The position numbers and the translations under genes were made by a program. Positions 49,734 to 58,905 of a stretch of DNA of 64,000 nt are shown piece after piece. Source of the stretch: Dehalococcoidia bacterium (GTDB lineage: Bacteria; Chloroflexota; Dehalococcoidia; Bin125). Under the pieces are notes generated by a model that saw only the letters and a list, made by a program, of their open reading frames with translations, did no database searches and had not been told where the DNA came from. The stretch lies in NCBI GenBank assembly GCA_022822855.1, contig JAJDYG010000016.1, positions 1-64,000 of the forward strand, read 5' to 3'. Positions within the stretch are counted from its first letter, which is position 1; the number at the start of each line of letters is the position of its first letter.

Positions 49734-50969
49734 GTGGTGACAGCGGAGGGTGATGCGGCACTGTCCATTGAAGGGCTGTACAAGGTGTTCGGCGACGATG
49801 GCGCCGGTCTGCAGCTGGCGATCGACGGGCACTCGAAAGATGAGATCCAGGAACAGACCGGCGCAGTTGTCGGGTTGCGCGACATCAACATTAGGATCGC
49901 GCGTGGCGAGTTGTTTGTCGTCATGGGCCTGTCCGGCTGCGGCAAATCGACCCTGGTGCGCTGTGTCAACCGCCTGATCGAACCGTCCGTCGGCCAGGTC
50001 TGGTTGAACGGCCGTGAGATCACCGCCATGAGCGACGACGAACTGCGAGATGCTCGCCGCAACAACCTGGCGATGGTCTTCCAGCACTTCGGCCTGATGC
50101 CGCATCGAAATGTGCTCGACAACGTCGCCATGCCGCTTGAGGTCGCCGGTGTAACCAAGCCGGAACGCCGCGAGCGGGCCTCGTCGGCGCTCGATCTGGT
50201 CGGCCTCGGCGACTGGGGCGGATCGATGCCGAGTCAGCTCTCGGGCGGGATGAAGCAACGGGTCGGACTGGCGCGGGGATTGGCGATGGACACGCCAGTC
50301 CTGCTGATGGATGAGCCATTCTCAGCCCTCGACCCGGTGATCCGCCGCGACCTGCAGGATGAACTGTTGGATTTACAGCGGTCGGTTCAAAAGACGATCG
50401 TGTTTATCACGCATGATCTGAACGAAGCGGTACGGGTCGGCGATCGCATCGCGATCATGCGCGATGGTGAGATCGTCCAGGTCGGATCGCCGAATGAAGT
50501 CGTCCTCAACCCGGCCGACAGTTTCGTGCGGGAGTTCACACAGGACGTTCGTCTGCACGGGATGGTGACGGCCGCCTCGATCATGGACACCAGTTTCGTC
50601 AGCGTGGCCGGCTCAACTCCGGTCTCGGAGCTGCTCGCCCGGATCGAGCAGGAGAATCTGTCCGTCATCTGCTGCGTTGACGATGACGGCAAGTACCTCG
50701 GCACCGCCGATCCCGCGATCGCCCTGCGGGCTCGGGCGGGCGGCGCGGAACGGACCGAGGATGCGCCGTTGTATGTCGGCGACACGGTTTGGCTCGACAC
50801 GGTGCTCGACGATCTCGTCCCGGCAGGTCTGCGAGCGCAACACCCGTTGGCGGTGCTTGACGCCAGCGGTGTGCTGGTTGGGGTGATTCCGCTGGAGCGG
50901 CTAGCCCGAGCGATGGTTTCGGACGAAGCCGCGGTCGCGGCGACGGAGGAGAGCGAGACGAGCGGATGA
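49734..50969 (+). CDS. Glycine betaine/proline ABC transporter ATP-binding protein
   Basis: 411 residues from GTG 49734 (or GTG 49737). The ProV/OpuAA extension at the N-terminus (ALSIEGLYKVFGDD) is followed by Walker A GLSGCGKST, Q-loop MVFQHFGLMPHRNV, signature LSGGMKQR and Walker B VLLMDEPFSALDP. A C-terminal CBS-like pair (about 275-400) probably senses ionic strength. The permease start overlaps its stop by 4 bp. Confidence 0.93.
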   Translation: MVTAEGDAALSIEGLYKVFGDDGAGLQLAIDGHSKDEIQEQTGAVVGLRDINIRIARGELFVVMGLSGCGKSTLVRCVNRLIEPSVGQVWLNGREITAMSDDELRDARRNNLAMVFQHFGLMPHRNVLDNVAMPLEVAGVTKPERRERASSALDLVGLGDWGGSMPSQLSGGMKQRVGLARGLAMDTPVLLMDEPFSALDPVIRRDLQDELLDLQRSVQKTIVFITHDLNEAVRVGDRIAIMRDGEIVQVGSPNEVVLNPADSFVREFTQDVRLHGMVTAASIMDTSFVSVAGSTPVSELLARIEQENLSVICCVDDDGKYLGTADPAIALRARAGGAERTEDAPLYVGDTVWLDTVLDDLVPAGLRAQHPLAVLDASGVLVGVIPLERLARAMVSDEAAVAATEESETSG

Positions 50970-51982
50970 GCGATCAGCCGGCCGGACTACAGGTAACGCC
51001 GAGGCACGTGTTGTCCTCGATCCTTGCGGGTAGATACGGACTACAAGCCGGGGCCTGGTGGATGGCGCCGCTCGCCATTCTTGTAGTTGCCTTGCTCTTC
51101 GTTATCGCTTACTTCCTCGTCGCTGACGAGTTTCCCTTCGATGTCGGCCGCGATGTCGGACATCGCATCGATGTGTGGCTGGATTGGCTCAAGGACAATT
51201 TCTCGCCCGTGTTCCAGGCGATCAAGAATGTCATCGTCTGGTTTCTGATCGCGCTTGAAGACATGATGCTGTGGTTCACCTGGCCTGCCTTGATCGGCGC
51301 CGTGGCCTTGTCGTCGTGGCTGCTGGTCTCGTTCCGCATGGCGCTCTTTGCTGGGGCGTCACTGCTGCTGTTGGCCACCTTTGGACTGTGGGAATCGACG
51401 GTCGAGACGATGGCCTTGATCATCGTCACGGTTACGCTCTCGATTTTGATCGCGGTGCCGATGGGCATCTGGGCCTCACAGAGCGAGCGGCTGGACGCCG
51501 TGTTGCGTCCGATCCTCGATGCCATGCAGACGATGCCATCGTTCGTCTATCTGGTCCCGGCGATCGCCTTCTTCTCTCTCGGTGACACGCCGGCCGTGTT
51601 AGCCACGCTGATCTATGCGGTTCCTCCGGCCGTGCGGCTCACCAATCTGGGTATCCGCCAACTGCCCGCGGAAACGCTCGAAGCCGCCGACTCCTTCGGC
51701 ATGACCCGCAGCCAAATGTTGATCAAGGTGAAGATCCCACTCGCCATTCCCACGATCATGGCGGGCATCAACCAGACCACACTGATGGCGCTGGCGATGG
51801 TGGTGATTGCCTCGCTGGTCGGAGCCGGCGGACTGGGCGAAGACGTCAACCGCGGACTGGGCCGGATCGAGCCGGGCAACGCCTTCCTGGCGGGATTAGG
51901 AATCGTGTTCCTCGCCATCATCATCGACCGTCTCACGCAAGCCCTGACGAGCCGGCAGCAGGCAACGCTGGGCGACGGATAG
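50966..51982 (+). CDS. Glycine betaine ABC transporter permease
   Basis: 338 residues, ProW/OpuAB family with about six helices after a longer N-terminal segment. The EAA coupling motif is EAADSFGMTRSQMLIKVKIPLAIPTIMAGI. GLGEDVNRGL near the end is typical of choline/betaine permeases. It is overlapped by the ATPase gene and followed by a small membrane protein and the binding protein. Confidence 0.93.
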   Translation: MSDQPAGLQVTPRHVLSSILAGRYGLQAGAWWMAPLAILVVALLFVIAYFLVADEFPFDVGRDVGHRIDVWLDWLKDNFSPVFQAIKNVIVWFLIALEDMMLWFTWPALIGAVALSSWLLVSFRMALFAGASLLLLATFGLWESTVETMALIIVTVTLSILIAVPMGIWASQSERLDAVLRPILDAMQTMPSFVYLVPAIAFFSLGDTPAVLATLIYAVPPAVRLTNLGIRQLPAETLEAADSFGMTRSQMLIKVKIPLAIPTIMAGINQTTLMALAMVVIASLVGAGGLGEDVNRGLGRIEPGNAFLAGLGIVFLAIIIDRLTQALTSRQQATLGDG

Positions 51983-52005
51983 CGCCGCAGGAAGGGATCA
52001 GGCAG

Positions 52006-52221
52006 ATGCGCGATCAATGGTTTCGATTGGCCAGAACCCCCGGCTTGACGGCGGTGGTGGTCGCGCTCGCGCTTTGGACGGTCACCGGGTTTGCACTAAC
52101 CGATTCGGAGCTCTCTCCAAAGGCATTCCTGGGTGGAGCCAAGGCAATGTTCGTGGTCCTTTCAGTACTGATGACGCTGATCGCGCTCAACCGCATGGGT
52201 CTGTTCGGACGTCGTGATTGA
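52006..52221 (+). CDS. Small two-helix membrane protein in the betaine operon
   Basis: 71 residues with two hydrophobic helices (about 12-32 and 42-62) separated by a short polar turn. AAGGGA precedes the ATG. It lies between the permease and the duplicated binding protein. No known family is recognised. It could be an accessory subunit of the importer or a small structural protein. Confidence 0.6.
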   Translation: MRDQWFRLARTPGLTAVVVALALWTVTGFALTDSELSPKAFLGGAKAMFVVLSVLMTLIALNRMGLFGRRD

Positions 52222-52356
52222 CCTCGCATCACCCTTATCAGGTTCCCCCGGCGCAGTAGTTGGTAGCATCAGGTCAGAACAGAGAGTGCGCAACGGGCGC
52301 ATCAGATAAGGGAGGCTCTAATCTCAATCCTCAACATACTGAGCGGACGGGTACGT

Positions 52357-54417
52357 TTGCGTTCGGCGGCGCTGGCAGCGCTGCTAACCGCGGCGCTCTT
52401 CGCGCTGGCGGCTTGTTCCGGCGATGACGACCAGCAACAGCAGCAGGCGGCCGATCAACCGCAGCAGCAAGAGGAACAACAGAGTTCGACTGCTGCGTCG
52501 GCACGAGACGAAGACGACCAGCAAGAACAAGCGCAAGCGCAGGACGAACCGGCTGACAGCACACAGCAGCAGGATCAGCCGCAGCAACAGCAGCAAACAG
52601 CGGCCGCATCGTCCGGGGATAAACAAGAGATCATCTTCAGCGACCTGAACTGGACCTCTTCCGAGATCCAGGTGCGGGCCGCCGCGTTCATCGTCGAGCA
52701 CGGCTACGGCTACCCGGTTGACCTGCAAGCCGGCGATACGACCTCGCTGTTCCAGGGACTGATTCAGGGCGACACCCACATCACGATGGAGATCTGGCCC
52801 GCGCAGCAGCCGTGGATCGACGAGCTGGATGACCCCAGCGTGATTGAGATCCTGGGCGATTCGCTGGACGAGAACTGGGAAGGCTGGGTTATTCCGCAGT
52901 ACGTCAAGGACGCCAATCCCGGCCTCGTCTCGGTCAGCGACCTACCCAACTACATCGACCTCTTCGTGACCGCGGACTCGCGCGGTCGCGCCCGCTTCGT
53001 TGGCTGCGTCCCCGGTTGGGCCTGCGAGCAGGTTAACTCCAACAAGATCGTCGCCTACGGACTTGAAGACCTGTTTGAGGTCATCGCTCCGGGTTCCGGC
53101 GCAGCGCTCTTCGAGGACCTCGAATCTACATACGCCCGCGGCGACGCTTGGCTGGGCTACATGTGGGGTCCGACCAAGCCAACCGCCACGCTCGACCTCT
53201 ACAGGCTGGAGGAGCCGGAGTGGACCGAGGAATGCTGGAACAGCCACCAGGGCTGCGCCTACCCGAGTTCCGAGGTTCGGATTGCCGTGCATCGCAGCCT
53301 CAGCGAGCGGGCGCCGGAGATCATCGAATTCCTGCGCGCCTGGGACTTCTCCGCCGACGTGCAGGTGCAGTCCGAAATCTGGATGTCCAACAACAACGCT
53401 TCGCCCGACGAAGCAGCAATTTGGTACCTGGAAAACAACCCTCGGGTGTGGGCCGCTTTCGTACCCGATGAGGTCGCCGCCCGCGTGCTCAATGCGCTGG
53501 GGCTCTCCGCCTCCGCGCTTGACCGACAGACGATCGTGTTCAGCGACCTGAACTGGACATCCTCCGAGATTCAGGTGCGGGCCGCCGCGTTCATTGTCGA
53601 GCATGGCTTCGGCTACCCGGTCGAGCTGCAGGCCGGCGACACTGTTTCCCTGTTCCAGGGCCTGATCAACGGCGATACCCACGTGACGATGGAGATCTGG
53701 CCTGCCCAGCAACCCTGGATCGACGAGTTGGAAGATCCGGACATCATCGCGCTGTTGGGTGATTCGCTGGACGAGAACTGGGAAGGCTGGGTGATTCCCC
53801 AGTACGTGAAGGACGCCAACCCTGGCCTCGTCTCGGTCAGCGACCTGCCCGAGTACATGGAACTCTTCGTGACCGCGGACTCACGCGGCAGGGCGCGCTT
53901 CATCGACTGCGTCCCAGGCTGGGCCTGCGAGCAGGTCAACGGCAACAAGGTTGTCGCCTACGGGCTCGAGGACGTGCTGGAGCTAGTCAAGCCTGGATCC
54001 GGCGCCGCCCTGTTTGAAGACCTTGAGTCGACCTACGCTCGCGGCGAGGCGTGGCTGGGCTACATGTGGGGGCCGACCAAGCCGACCGCCACGCTCGACC
54101 TCTACCGGTTGGAAGAGCCTGAGTGGACCGAGGAATGCTGGAATGGCGACCAGGGCTGCGCCTACCCCGCATCCGAGGTGCGCATTGCCGTCTACCACAC
54201 GCTGCTCAACGACGCACCCGACGTGGTTGAGTTCCTGCGCGCCTGGGACTTCGCCGCGGAGGTGCAGGTTCTCTCCGAAATCTGGATGTCGGACAACAAC
54301 GCCTCGCCCGACGAAGCCGCGCTGTGGTACCTGAGCAACAATCCCGATGTCTGGGGCGCGTACGTGCCCGGCGATGTCGCCGAGCGGGTGCTGGCCGCGC
54401 TGGCCGAGGAGAGCTAG
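52357..54417 (+). CDS. Glycine betaine-binding lipoprotein with two tandem OpuAC domains
   Basis: 686 residues from TTG 52357. Signal peptide and lipobox (ALAAC, Cys20) are followed by a Gln-rich linker. Two OpuAC-type domains are each ~295 residues and highly alike: residues ~88-380 and ~388-686. Both begin with FSDLNWTSSEIQVRAAAFIVEHG and contain the aromatic box candidates EIWPAQQPWIDEL and WLGYMWGPTKPTATLDLY. Both keep CVPGWACEQVN and CWNxxQGC disulfide candidates. It should capture betaine-like ligands at the cell surface. RBS GGGAGG lies nearer to an upstream ATC than to the TTG. Confidence 0.9.
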   Translation: MRSAALAALLTAALFALAACSGDDDQQQQQAADQPQQQEEQQSSTAASARDEDDQQEQAQAQDEPADSTQQQDQPQQQQQTAAASSGDKQEIIFSDLNWTSSEIQVRAAAFIVEHGYGYPVDLQAGDTTSLFQGLIQGDTHITMEIWPAQQPWIDELDDPSVIEILGDSLDENWEGWVIPQYVKDANPGLVSVSDLPNYIDLFVTADSRGRARFVGCVPGWACEQVNSNKIVAYGLEDLFEVIAPGSGAALFEDLESTYARGDAWLGYMWGPTKPTATLDLYRLEEPEWTEECWNSHQGCAYPSSEVRIAVHRSLSERAPEIIEFLRAWDFSADVQVQSEIWMSNNNASPDEAAIWYLENNPRVWAAFVPDEVAARVLNALGLSASALDRQTIVFSDLNWTSSEIQVRAAAFIVEHGFGYPVELQAGDTVSLFQGLINGDTHVTMEIWPAQQPWIDELEDPDIIALLGDSLDENWEGWVIPQYVKDANPGLVSVSDLPEYMELFVTADSRGRARFIDCVPGWACEQVNGNKVVAYGLEDVLELVKPGSGAALFEDLESTYARGEAWLGYMWGPTKPTATLDLYRLEEPEWTEECWNGDQGCAYPASEVRIAVYHTLLNDAPDVVEFLRAWDFAAEVQVLSEIWMSDNNASPDEAALWYLSNNPDVWGAYVPGDVAERVLAALAEES

Positions 54418-54644
54418 CCCCGACGGCCCCACAACAGCCAATATCCGGCGGCGGTCGACGCAAGTCCGACCGCCGCCAGAGGCGGCCAGCAGGGCCGAAG
54501 GGCCCCGAACAGCGGAGGATGCACCAGCACAGCGGCGCCCAGCGCCAGCGCCGTGAGCAGCCCGATCAGGGCCAGTGCGCCGATCGTCCACAGGCCCCAC
54601 ACGGCCCAATCCGCCCGCCAGCTTGGTCGCATCATGCCGGTCAT
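54414..54644 (-). CDS. Small membrane protein
   Basis: 76 residues with two or three hydrophobic segments (VWGLWTIGALALIGLLTALALGA; FGALRPCWPPLAAVGLASTAAG). It ends in WGRRG, convergent with the binding-protein gene (4-bp overlap of stops). No family is recognised; coding is supported by frame bias and hydrophobicity only. Confidence 0.45.
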   Translation of the reverse strand: MTGMMRPSWRADWAVWGLWTIGALALIGLLTALALGAAVLVHPPLFGALRPCWPPLAAVGLASTAAGYWLLWGRRG

Positions 54645-54678
54645 GGTATTGCCGCACCCGGCGGACTAAGGTCGATGC

Positions 54679-55179
54679 ATGGCAAAGAAGTCGAAGTCAA
54701 GGAGACAGCGAGCCGAGTCCAATGGGTCGCAGGCCAACGAGCGCGTGATCGCGCGCAACCGTCGCGCCTTCTATCAGTATGAGATTCTGCGCCGTTATGA
54801 GGCCGGAATGAGCCTGACCGGCTCGGAAATCAAGAGCATCCGCGCCGGGAGAGTCTCGATTCAGGAGGCTTACTGCCGGCCGCACGATGGCGAGATGCTC
54901 CTGATCGGCGCACATATCGCTCGCTATGAGCCGTCCGGTCAGGCCAATCACGAACCGACTCGCGACCGGCGGCTGTTGCTGCATCGGCGCGAGATCGCTC
55001 AGCTCGAGCAATCGTTCGCTCAGAGAGGCCTTGCCCTCGTGCCGCTCAAGCTCTATCTCACCCGTGGTCTGGCCAAGCTGGAAATCGGCGTTGGCCGAGG
55101 ACGCCGGCAGCACGAGAAGCGCGAGCGCCTGGCCGAACGGGACGCGCAGCGCCAGATCGAACGCGCCCTCCGCCGCTAA
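54679..55179 (+). CDS. smpB: SsrA-binding protein
   Basis: 166 residues. VIARNRRAFYQYEILRRYEAGMSLTGSEIKSIRAGRVSIQEAYCRP is the canonical OB-fold start, and HEPTRDRRLLLHRREIAQLE and LVPLKLYLTRGLAKLEIGVGRG follow the family. The C-terminal basic tail enters the ribosome with tmRNA. The tmRNA gene lies 175 bp downstream. Confidence 0.96.
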   Translation: MAKKSKSRRQRAESNGSQANERVIARNRRAFYQYEILRRYEAGMSLTGSEIKSIRAGRVSIQEAYCRPHDGEMLLIGAHIARYEPSGQANHEPTRDRRLLLHRREIAQLEQSFAQRGLALVPLKLYLTRGLAKLEIGVGRGRRQHEKRERLAERDAQRQIERALRR

Positions 55180-55354
55180 AGTTTTCGCGGGCGGCAGAGG
55201 CCTAGGCGAGTCTTTTTCAGGCAGCCGTGGATGCCTGACCGGCGGAACGTGGCGCAGCATGCACTCCAATACCTGTTCGCAATGATGTGCCCAGATGGCC
55301 AATTGCCTGCTAGGATTAATTTCACACCGGTACAAACTGGTGCGAAGACCCGAT

Positions 55355-55712
55355 GGGGACGAAAGGGTTCGACAGCGGTTGACTTCGAGTTGTTGCGTGC
55401 TGAGCTGGCGTTGCTCGTTAATCCACGCCAACCATCCCTAACTGGCGAAACCAGGGAACTCGCCCTCGCCGCCTAACCGCGGTGACGTCGCCTCTCACCC
55501 GCTGCCGAGTCGGAGAGAGTGCGGCGACGACCTACTCGGATGCCCGCCACGGGCGGTTGGGACCGCGGCGGAAAGACCAACCCCACTTACCTGTTCGTGA
55601 CGGTCGGCCGACGCGCCGGCGAACAGGGACACCACAAGCGACGGCTACGCACGTAGACGCAGCCCGCGGCGATCGTCTGGACGGGGAGTTCGATTCTCCC
55701 CCGTCTCCACCA
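55355..55712 (+). ncRNA. ssrA: Transfer-messenger RNA
   Basis: The tRNA-like ends pair: GGGGACG at 55355 and CGTCTCC before the genomic CCA at 55710-55712. A T-arm GGAGTTCGATTCTCC is intact. The tag reading frame ends TGETRELALAA at TAA 55474-55476. Size is 358 nt. Pseudoknot sequences follow the tag. Together with SmpB it rescues stalled ribosomes and adds the degradation tag. Confidence 0.95.
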
Positions 55713-55793
55713 GGGCGCCCGATTCACCCGCTCGGACGCCGGACTTCCACGGCCTGAGCGTCCTCCGGACGCTGAGTGGGAATTGAGGCCAGC

Positions 55794-56297
55794 ATGAAGT
55801 GCGCGGCAGGCGATCAGCCATCGAAACCGGACCCGGCGACACCGGCCCAACCACCGAACGACGAACTGTCCGAGACACAAGAAGACGAATCGCTAGGCAA
55901 CCGCGTGCGCGCCCTGCGTCGGCGGCAGAAGCTCTCGCTCGCCGATCTGGCGCGGCTCTCCGGCGTCTCCAAGGGCTACCTCTCACAAGTCGAACGCTCG
56001 CTCACGGTCCGGCCGTCGGCCGCGACCATCTTCGCTATCGCCGAGGCGCTGGGTACAACCGTCGGCGAGCTTTTCGAAGGCAAGACCCCTGGCGCCAGCC
56101 GTCTGCCGGCCGGCGGCCAGGTTCCCGCCAGTCTGCAGGAGTTCGCGCTCGAGGCTGGTCTGCCGCCCACAGACGTCGACATGCTGGCCCAGATTCGCTA
56201 TCGCGGGGTTCAACCTCGCGACAAGGAGGACTGGCGCTACCTCTACGAGTCGATCAGGCGCACCATCCGCTACGGCCGCCGTCCTTCCACAGGCTGA
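55794..56297 (+). CDS. XRE-family helix-turn-helix regulator
   Basis: 167 residues from ATG 55794 behind GAGG (a GTG 18 bp earlier is in frame). The HTH is at 36-95 (LGNRVRALRRRQKLSLADLARLSGVSKGYLSQVERSL). The C-terminal part (EFALEAGLPPTDVDMLAQIRYRGVQPRDKEDWRYLYESIR) has no cupin and resembles a short helical domain used by phage-like or developmental regulators. It precedes a peptide-binding protein gene by 291 bp. Confidence 0.83.
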   Translation: MKCAAGDQPSKPDPATPAQPPNDELSETQEDESLGNRVRALRRRQKLSLADLARLSGVSKGYLSQVERSLTVRPSAATIFAIAEALGTTVGELFEGKTPGASRLPAGGQVPASLQEFALEAGLPPTDVDMLAQIRYRGVQPRDKEDWRYLYESIRRTIRYGRRPSTG

Positions 56298-56588
56298 ACT
56301 CGCTGAGCTTGTCTGACAGCGCTCTCCGCTCAACCAGCACCGTGTCCCCAAGGCCCGTATCGGGTGCGACGGCGTCTCCTGCAATTCGCATCTGATCGCC
56401 GGGCCCAGACGGTGAGCGCCGGACGGACTGATGATCTTATCCGGACGGAATATACGAGTTCGTGAACTAACGACGATCTGTCGGCCAGACGTCTCGGCTT
56501 TGTGATGTACGATGCTCTGAACTGACCCGGCAGGTTCAGTGTCGGGCGAGCAGTAATCGACGGGGCAGTCCCGTCGCAGGAGGTACGA
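56298..56588. promoter_or_regulatory. Promoter region of the peptide ABC operon with an inverted repeat
   Basis: The 291-bp region contains AGTTC-GT-GAACT (56457-56468) and CAGGAGGT-type ribosome binding sequence directly before ATG 56589 (GCAGGAGGTACGA). The inverted repeat is a candidate site for the adjacent XRE regulator. Confidence 0.4.
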
Positions 56589-58736
56589 ATGAGCGAGCGA
56601 AACTATTGGCAACGAATGCGCAGGCGACAGATGTCGCGCCGCGCGCTGCTAGGCGCGTCCGCCCGCGCTGGCGTCGGTGCAGCCGGACTGGCTCTGGTCG
56701 GCTGCGGCGACGACGATGACGACGGCCAGCAGGCCGCGGCGCAGGTTCAGCAGCAGCAGCAGGCGCAGCAGCAGGCCATGCAGCAGCAACAGCAGCAGCA
56801 GGCCATGCAGCAGCAGGCCCAGCAGCAGGCCGACCAGGCTGATGCGCAGGAGGACGGCGCCCAGCAGGCCCAGCAGCAAGCGACGGTCGCCACAGCCGAT
56901 CACATCGTGCGCGGTGGTCGCCGCGTCGCGCCGTTCGTCGGCCCCTACTCGGGCGACCCGCCCACCCTCGACCCCTACGAGAACCTGACCTACCGAGCCC
57001 AGATCCCCTCGGGCTTCCACTATTCGAAGCTGATCCAGGCGATCAGCGGCGGCGACGGCGTCGACCCGGGCAACACGGCCCAGTACGAGAACGACCTCGC
57101 GGCCTCCATGCCCGAGATTCCCGAGCCGACGGTCTACCTCTTCACGTTGCGGGACGACGCGAACTGGCATGACGTCGACCCGCTCAATGGTCGCCAGATC
57201 ACGATTGCCGACATCCAGGCGACCCACGACCGGTTCAAGGAAATCTCCGCCAACGCAGCCGGCTGGGACAACGTGATCGCCCAGTTCACCACCGGCGAAG
57301 ACAACTCGATCCGCTTCGACCTGCACAAGCCGCACGCGCCGTTCCTGACGCTGGCCGGCTCGTCGCAGCACATGTGGGTCATTCCGCAGGAAATCGTCGA
57401 CGACGGCACGGTCGCCCAGCGGCCCGTCGGATCCGGTCCCTGGGTCTTCGAGAACTTCGAGCCGGGCGTGGCCATCAACTGGCGGCGCAACGACAACTGG
57501 CACCGCAGCCGCGACTACGTCAACGCCATGGTCAGCTCCGGCGCCGGCGGCTACAACGGCATTTCCAATGTCGACCCGCAACTCTTCCCGCTGATGGACG
57601 GCATCACCGCGACGATGAATGGCGATGTCAACGTCCTGATTCCCGCTCTCGGCGACGGATCGCTTGACTACTCGCAGCTCTCCCCGGCGATCTTCAAGCA
57701 GGCCCAGGACGCGGCGCCGTCGATTGAGGAGACAGCGGGCTACGTCTTCACGTTGAACACCGTGCCCGGCGGCTTCTACTTCAACTACTCGATCCCGCCC
57801 TGGAACGATGTCCGTGTGCGCCTGGCGCTGTCGATGTCCATGGACCGCGACGGCATCCTCGCCGCCACCGACGACACCGGTCGCGGCGGCTGGCACAGCC
57901 CGCTCTCGCAGATCGCGCCGTACTGGCTCGACCCGAAGGACCTCGACGCGTTCGGCGAGACTTACGAAGGCGAAGACTCCGGTCTCACCTTCCACCGCGA
58001 CATCGCCAAGGCTCGCGCCCTGCTCGACGCCGCCGGCTTCCCCGAAGGCATCCAGGCGACGCTGCATGGTACTGCCGACTACGGCACCACCGTGGTCAAC
58101 CTCTACGAGGCCTGCGCATCGTCGGCCTCCGAGGCCGGCTTCCAGTTCGAGTTCTTCTTCAAGGAGTACGCCGCCTACATCGCCTCGATCTTCCGCGGCA
58201 ACTTCCCCGACGACTGGGACGGCGAATCCAGCCACCTCGCCATCGGCCCGCTGTACGGCGGCGCCACCGACCCGGAGGACATCTGGGCAGCGGTCTACGC
58301 CCGCACCTCCGGACGTCACAACTGGGGCTCCGGCGGCCGCACCCCGGACGGTCTCGCTTCGGTGCTCGAAATCGACACCGGCGGTCACGCCGAGGCTTGG
58401 TCTCACCCCAACGCCGTCTCCGGCGGCGGTCCCGAGACCGACGAGCGACTGCACGACATGTTCGCCAAGCAGAAGGAACTGCTCGACTTCGATGAGCGCC
58501 TGGAGTACACCAAGGACATCCAGCGCTACATGTCGACCAAGCAGTACATGGTGCCCTACGTCGCGGCGCCGGGCGTCTACGCATTCAACCCCTGGATGCA
58601 GCAGCTCGACCCGCGTGACGGCACGCTGATCGAGAATGCCGACCAGCGCATGTGGCCGAAGGCCAACTACGCCTGGGGCGGCGAGGGCGAACCGTTCTTC
58701 ATGCTCAACCAAGGCATCAAGGACGAGTACGTCTAA
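56589..58736 (+). CDS. Peptide/solute-binding lipoprotein (SBP family 5), Tat-type signal
   Basis: 715 residues. A twin-arginine stretch (RRRQMSRRALLG) and lipobox LVGC (Cys39) give export and anchoring. Residues ~47-110 are a Gln/Ala/Met linker encoded by CAG-rich DNA. The binding fold starts near 120 (FVGPYSGDPPTLDPYE), with YLFTLRDDANWHDVDPLNGRQITIADI and VRLALSMSMDRDGIL as family motifs. It is the usual length plus linker. It feeds the downstream permeases. Confidence 0.9.
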   Translation: MSERNYWQRMRRRQMSRRALLGASARAGVGAAGLALVGCGDDDDDGQQAAAQVQQQQQAQQQAMQQQQQQQAMQQQAQQQADQADAQEDGAQQAQQQATVATADHIVRGGRRVAPFVGPYSGDPPTLDPYENLTYRAQIPSGFHYSKLIQAISGGDGVDPGNTAQYENDLAASMPEIPEPTVYLFTLRDDANWHDVDPLNGRQITIADIQATHDRFKEISANAAGWDNVIAQFTTGEDNSIRFDLHKPHAPFLTLAGSSQHMWVIPQEIVDDGTVAQRPVGSGPWVFENFEPGVAINWRRNDNWHRSRDYVNAMVSSGAGGYNGISNVDPQLFPLMDGITATMNGDVNVLIPALGDGSLDYSQLSPAIFKQAQDAAPSIEETAGYVFTLNTVPGGFYFNYSIPPWNDVRVRLALSMSMDRDGILAATDDTGRGGWHSPLSQIAPYWLDPKDLDAFGETYEGEDSGLTFHRDIAKARALLDAAGFPEGIQATLHGTADYGTTVVNLYEACASSASEAGFQFEFFFKEYAAYIASIFRGNFPDDWDGESSHLAIGPLYGGATDPEDIWAAVYARTSGRHNWGSGGRTPDGLASVLEIDTGGHAEAWSHPNAVSGGGPETDERLHDMFAKQKELLDFDERLEYTKDIQRYMSTKQYMVPYVAAPGVYAFNPWMQQLDPRDGTLIENADQRMWPKANYAWGGEGEPFFMLNQGIKDEYV
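56745..56880 (+). repeat. CAG-rich low-complexity coding repeat
   Basis: The DNA encoding the Gln-rich linker is built from CAGCAG runs and repeated GCAGCAGGCCATGCAG units. The run is in frame, so slippage by triplets would change only linker length. Confidence 0.7.
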
Positions 58737-58758
58737 GGCCCATCGGTAAGCAATCCCG

Positions 58759-58809
58759 CGGGAGGCGCGGCCCAGACCTGTTCGCACCGTCTGGCCACCG
58801 CGCCTCCCG
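58759..58809. terminator. Large intercistronic hairpin behind the binding-protein gene
   Basis: CGGGAGGCGCGG pairs perfectly with CCGCGCCTCCCG (12 bp), with an inner CCAGAC/GTCTGG stem. It lies 22 bp after the binding-protein stop. It may stop part of transcription or protect the upstream mRNA. Confidence 0.6.
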
Positions 58810-58826
58810 TTGGCGTATCTTGAGCG

Positions 58827-58855
58827 ACACTGGGGCGGCTTCGGCGCCCCAGTGT
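58827..58855. terminator. Second intercistronic hairpin
   Basis: ACACTGGGGCG pairs with CGCCCCAGTGT (11 bp) around a GCTTCGG loop. No U-tract follows. Together with the previous hairpin it would lower permease expression relative to the binding protein. Confidence 0.6.
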
Positions 58856-58905
58856 TCCGACCGGCCACCTCTCTCAGTCCAGCGCACGAGTAAGGAGGAC
58901 CAACG

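Noticed and set aside
55218..55237. CAGGCA/TGCCTG hairpin downstream of smpB considered as a terminator
   Set aside because: The T-run precedes the stem on the plus strand rather than following it, so it does not fit an intrinsic terminator for smpB.
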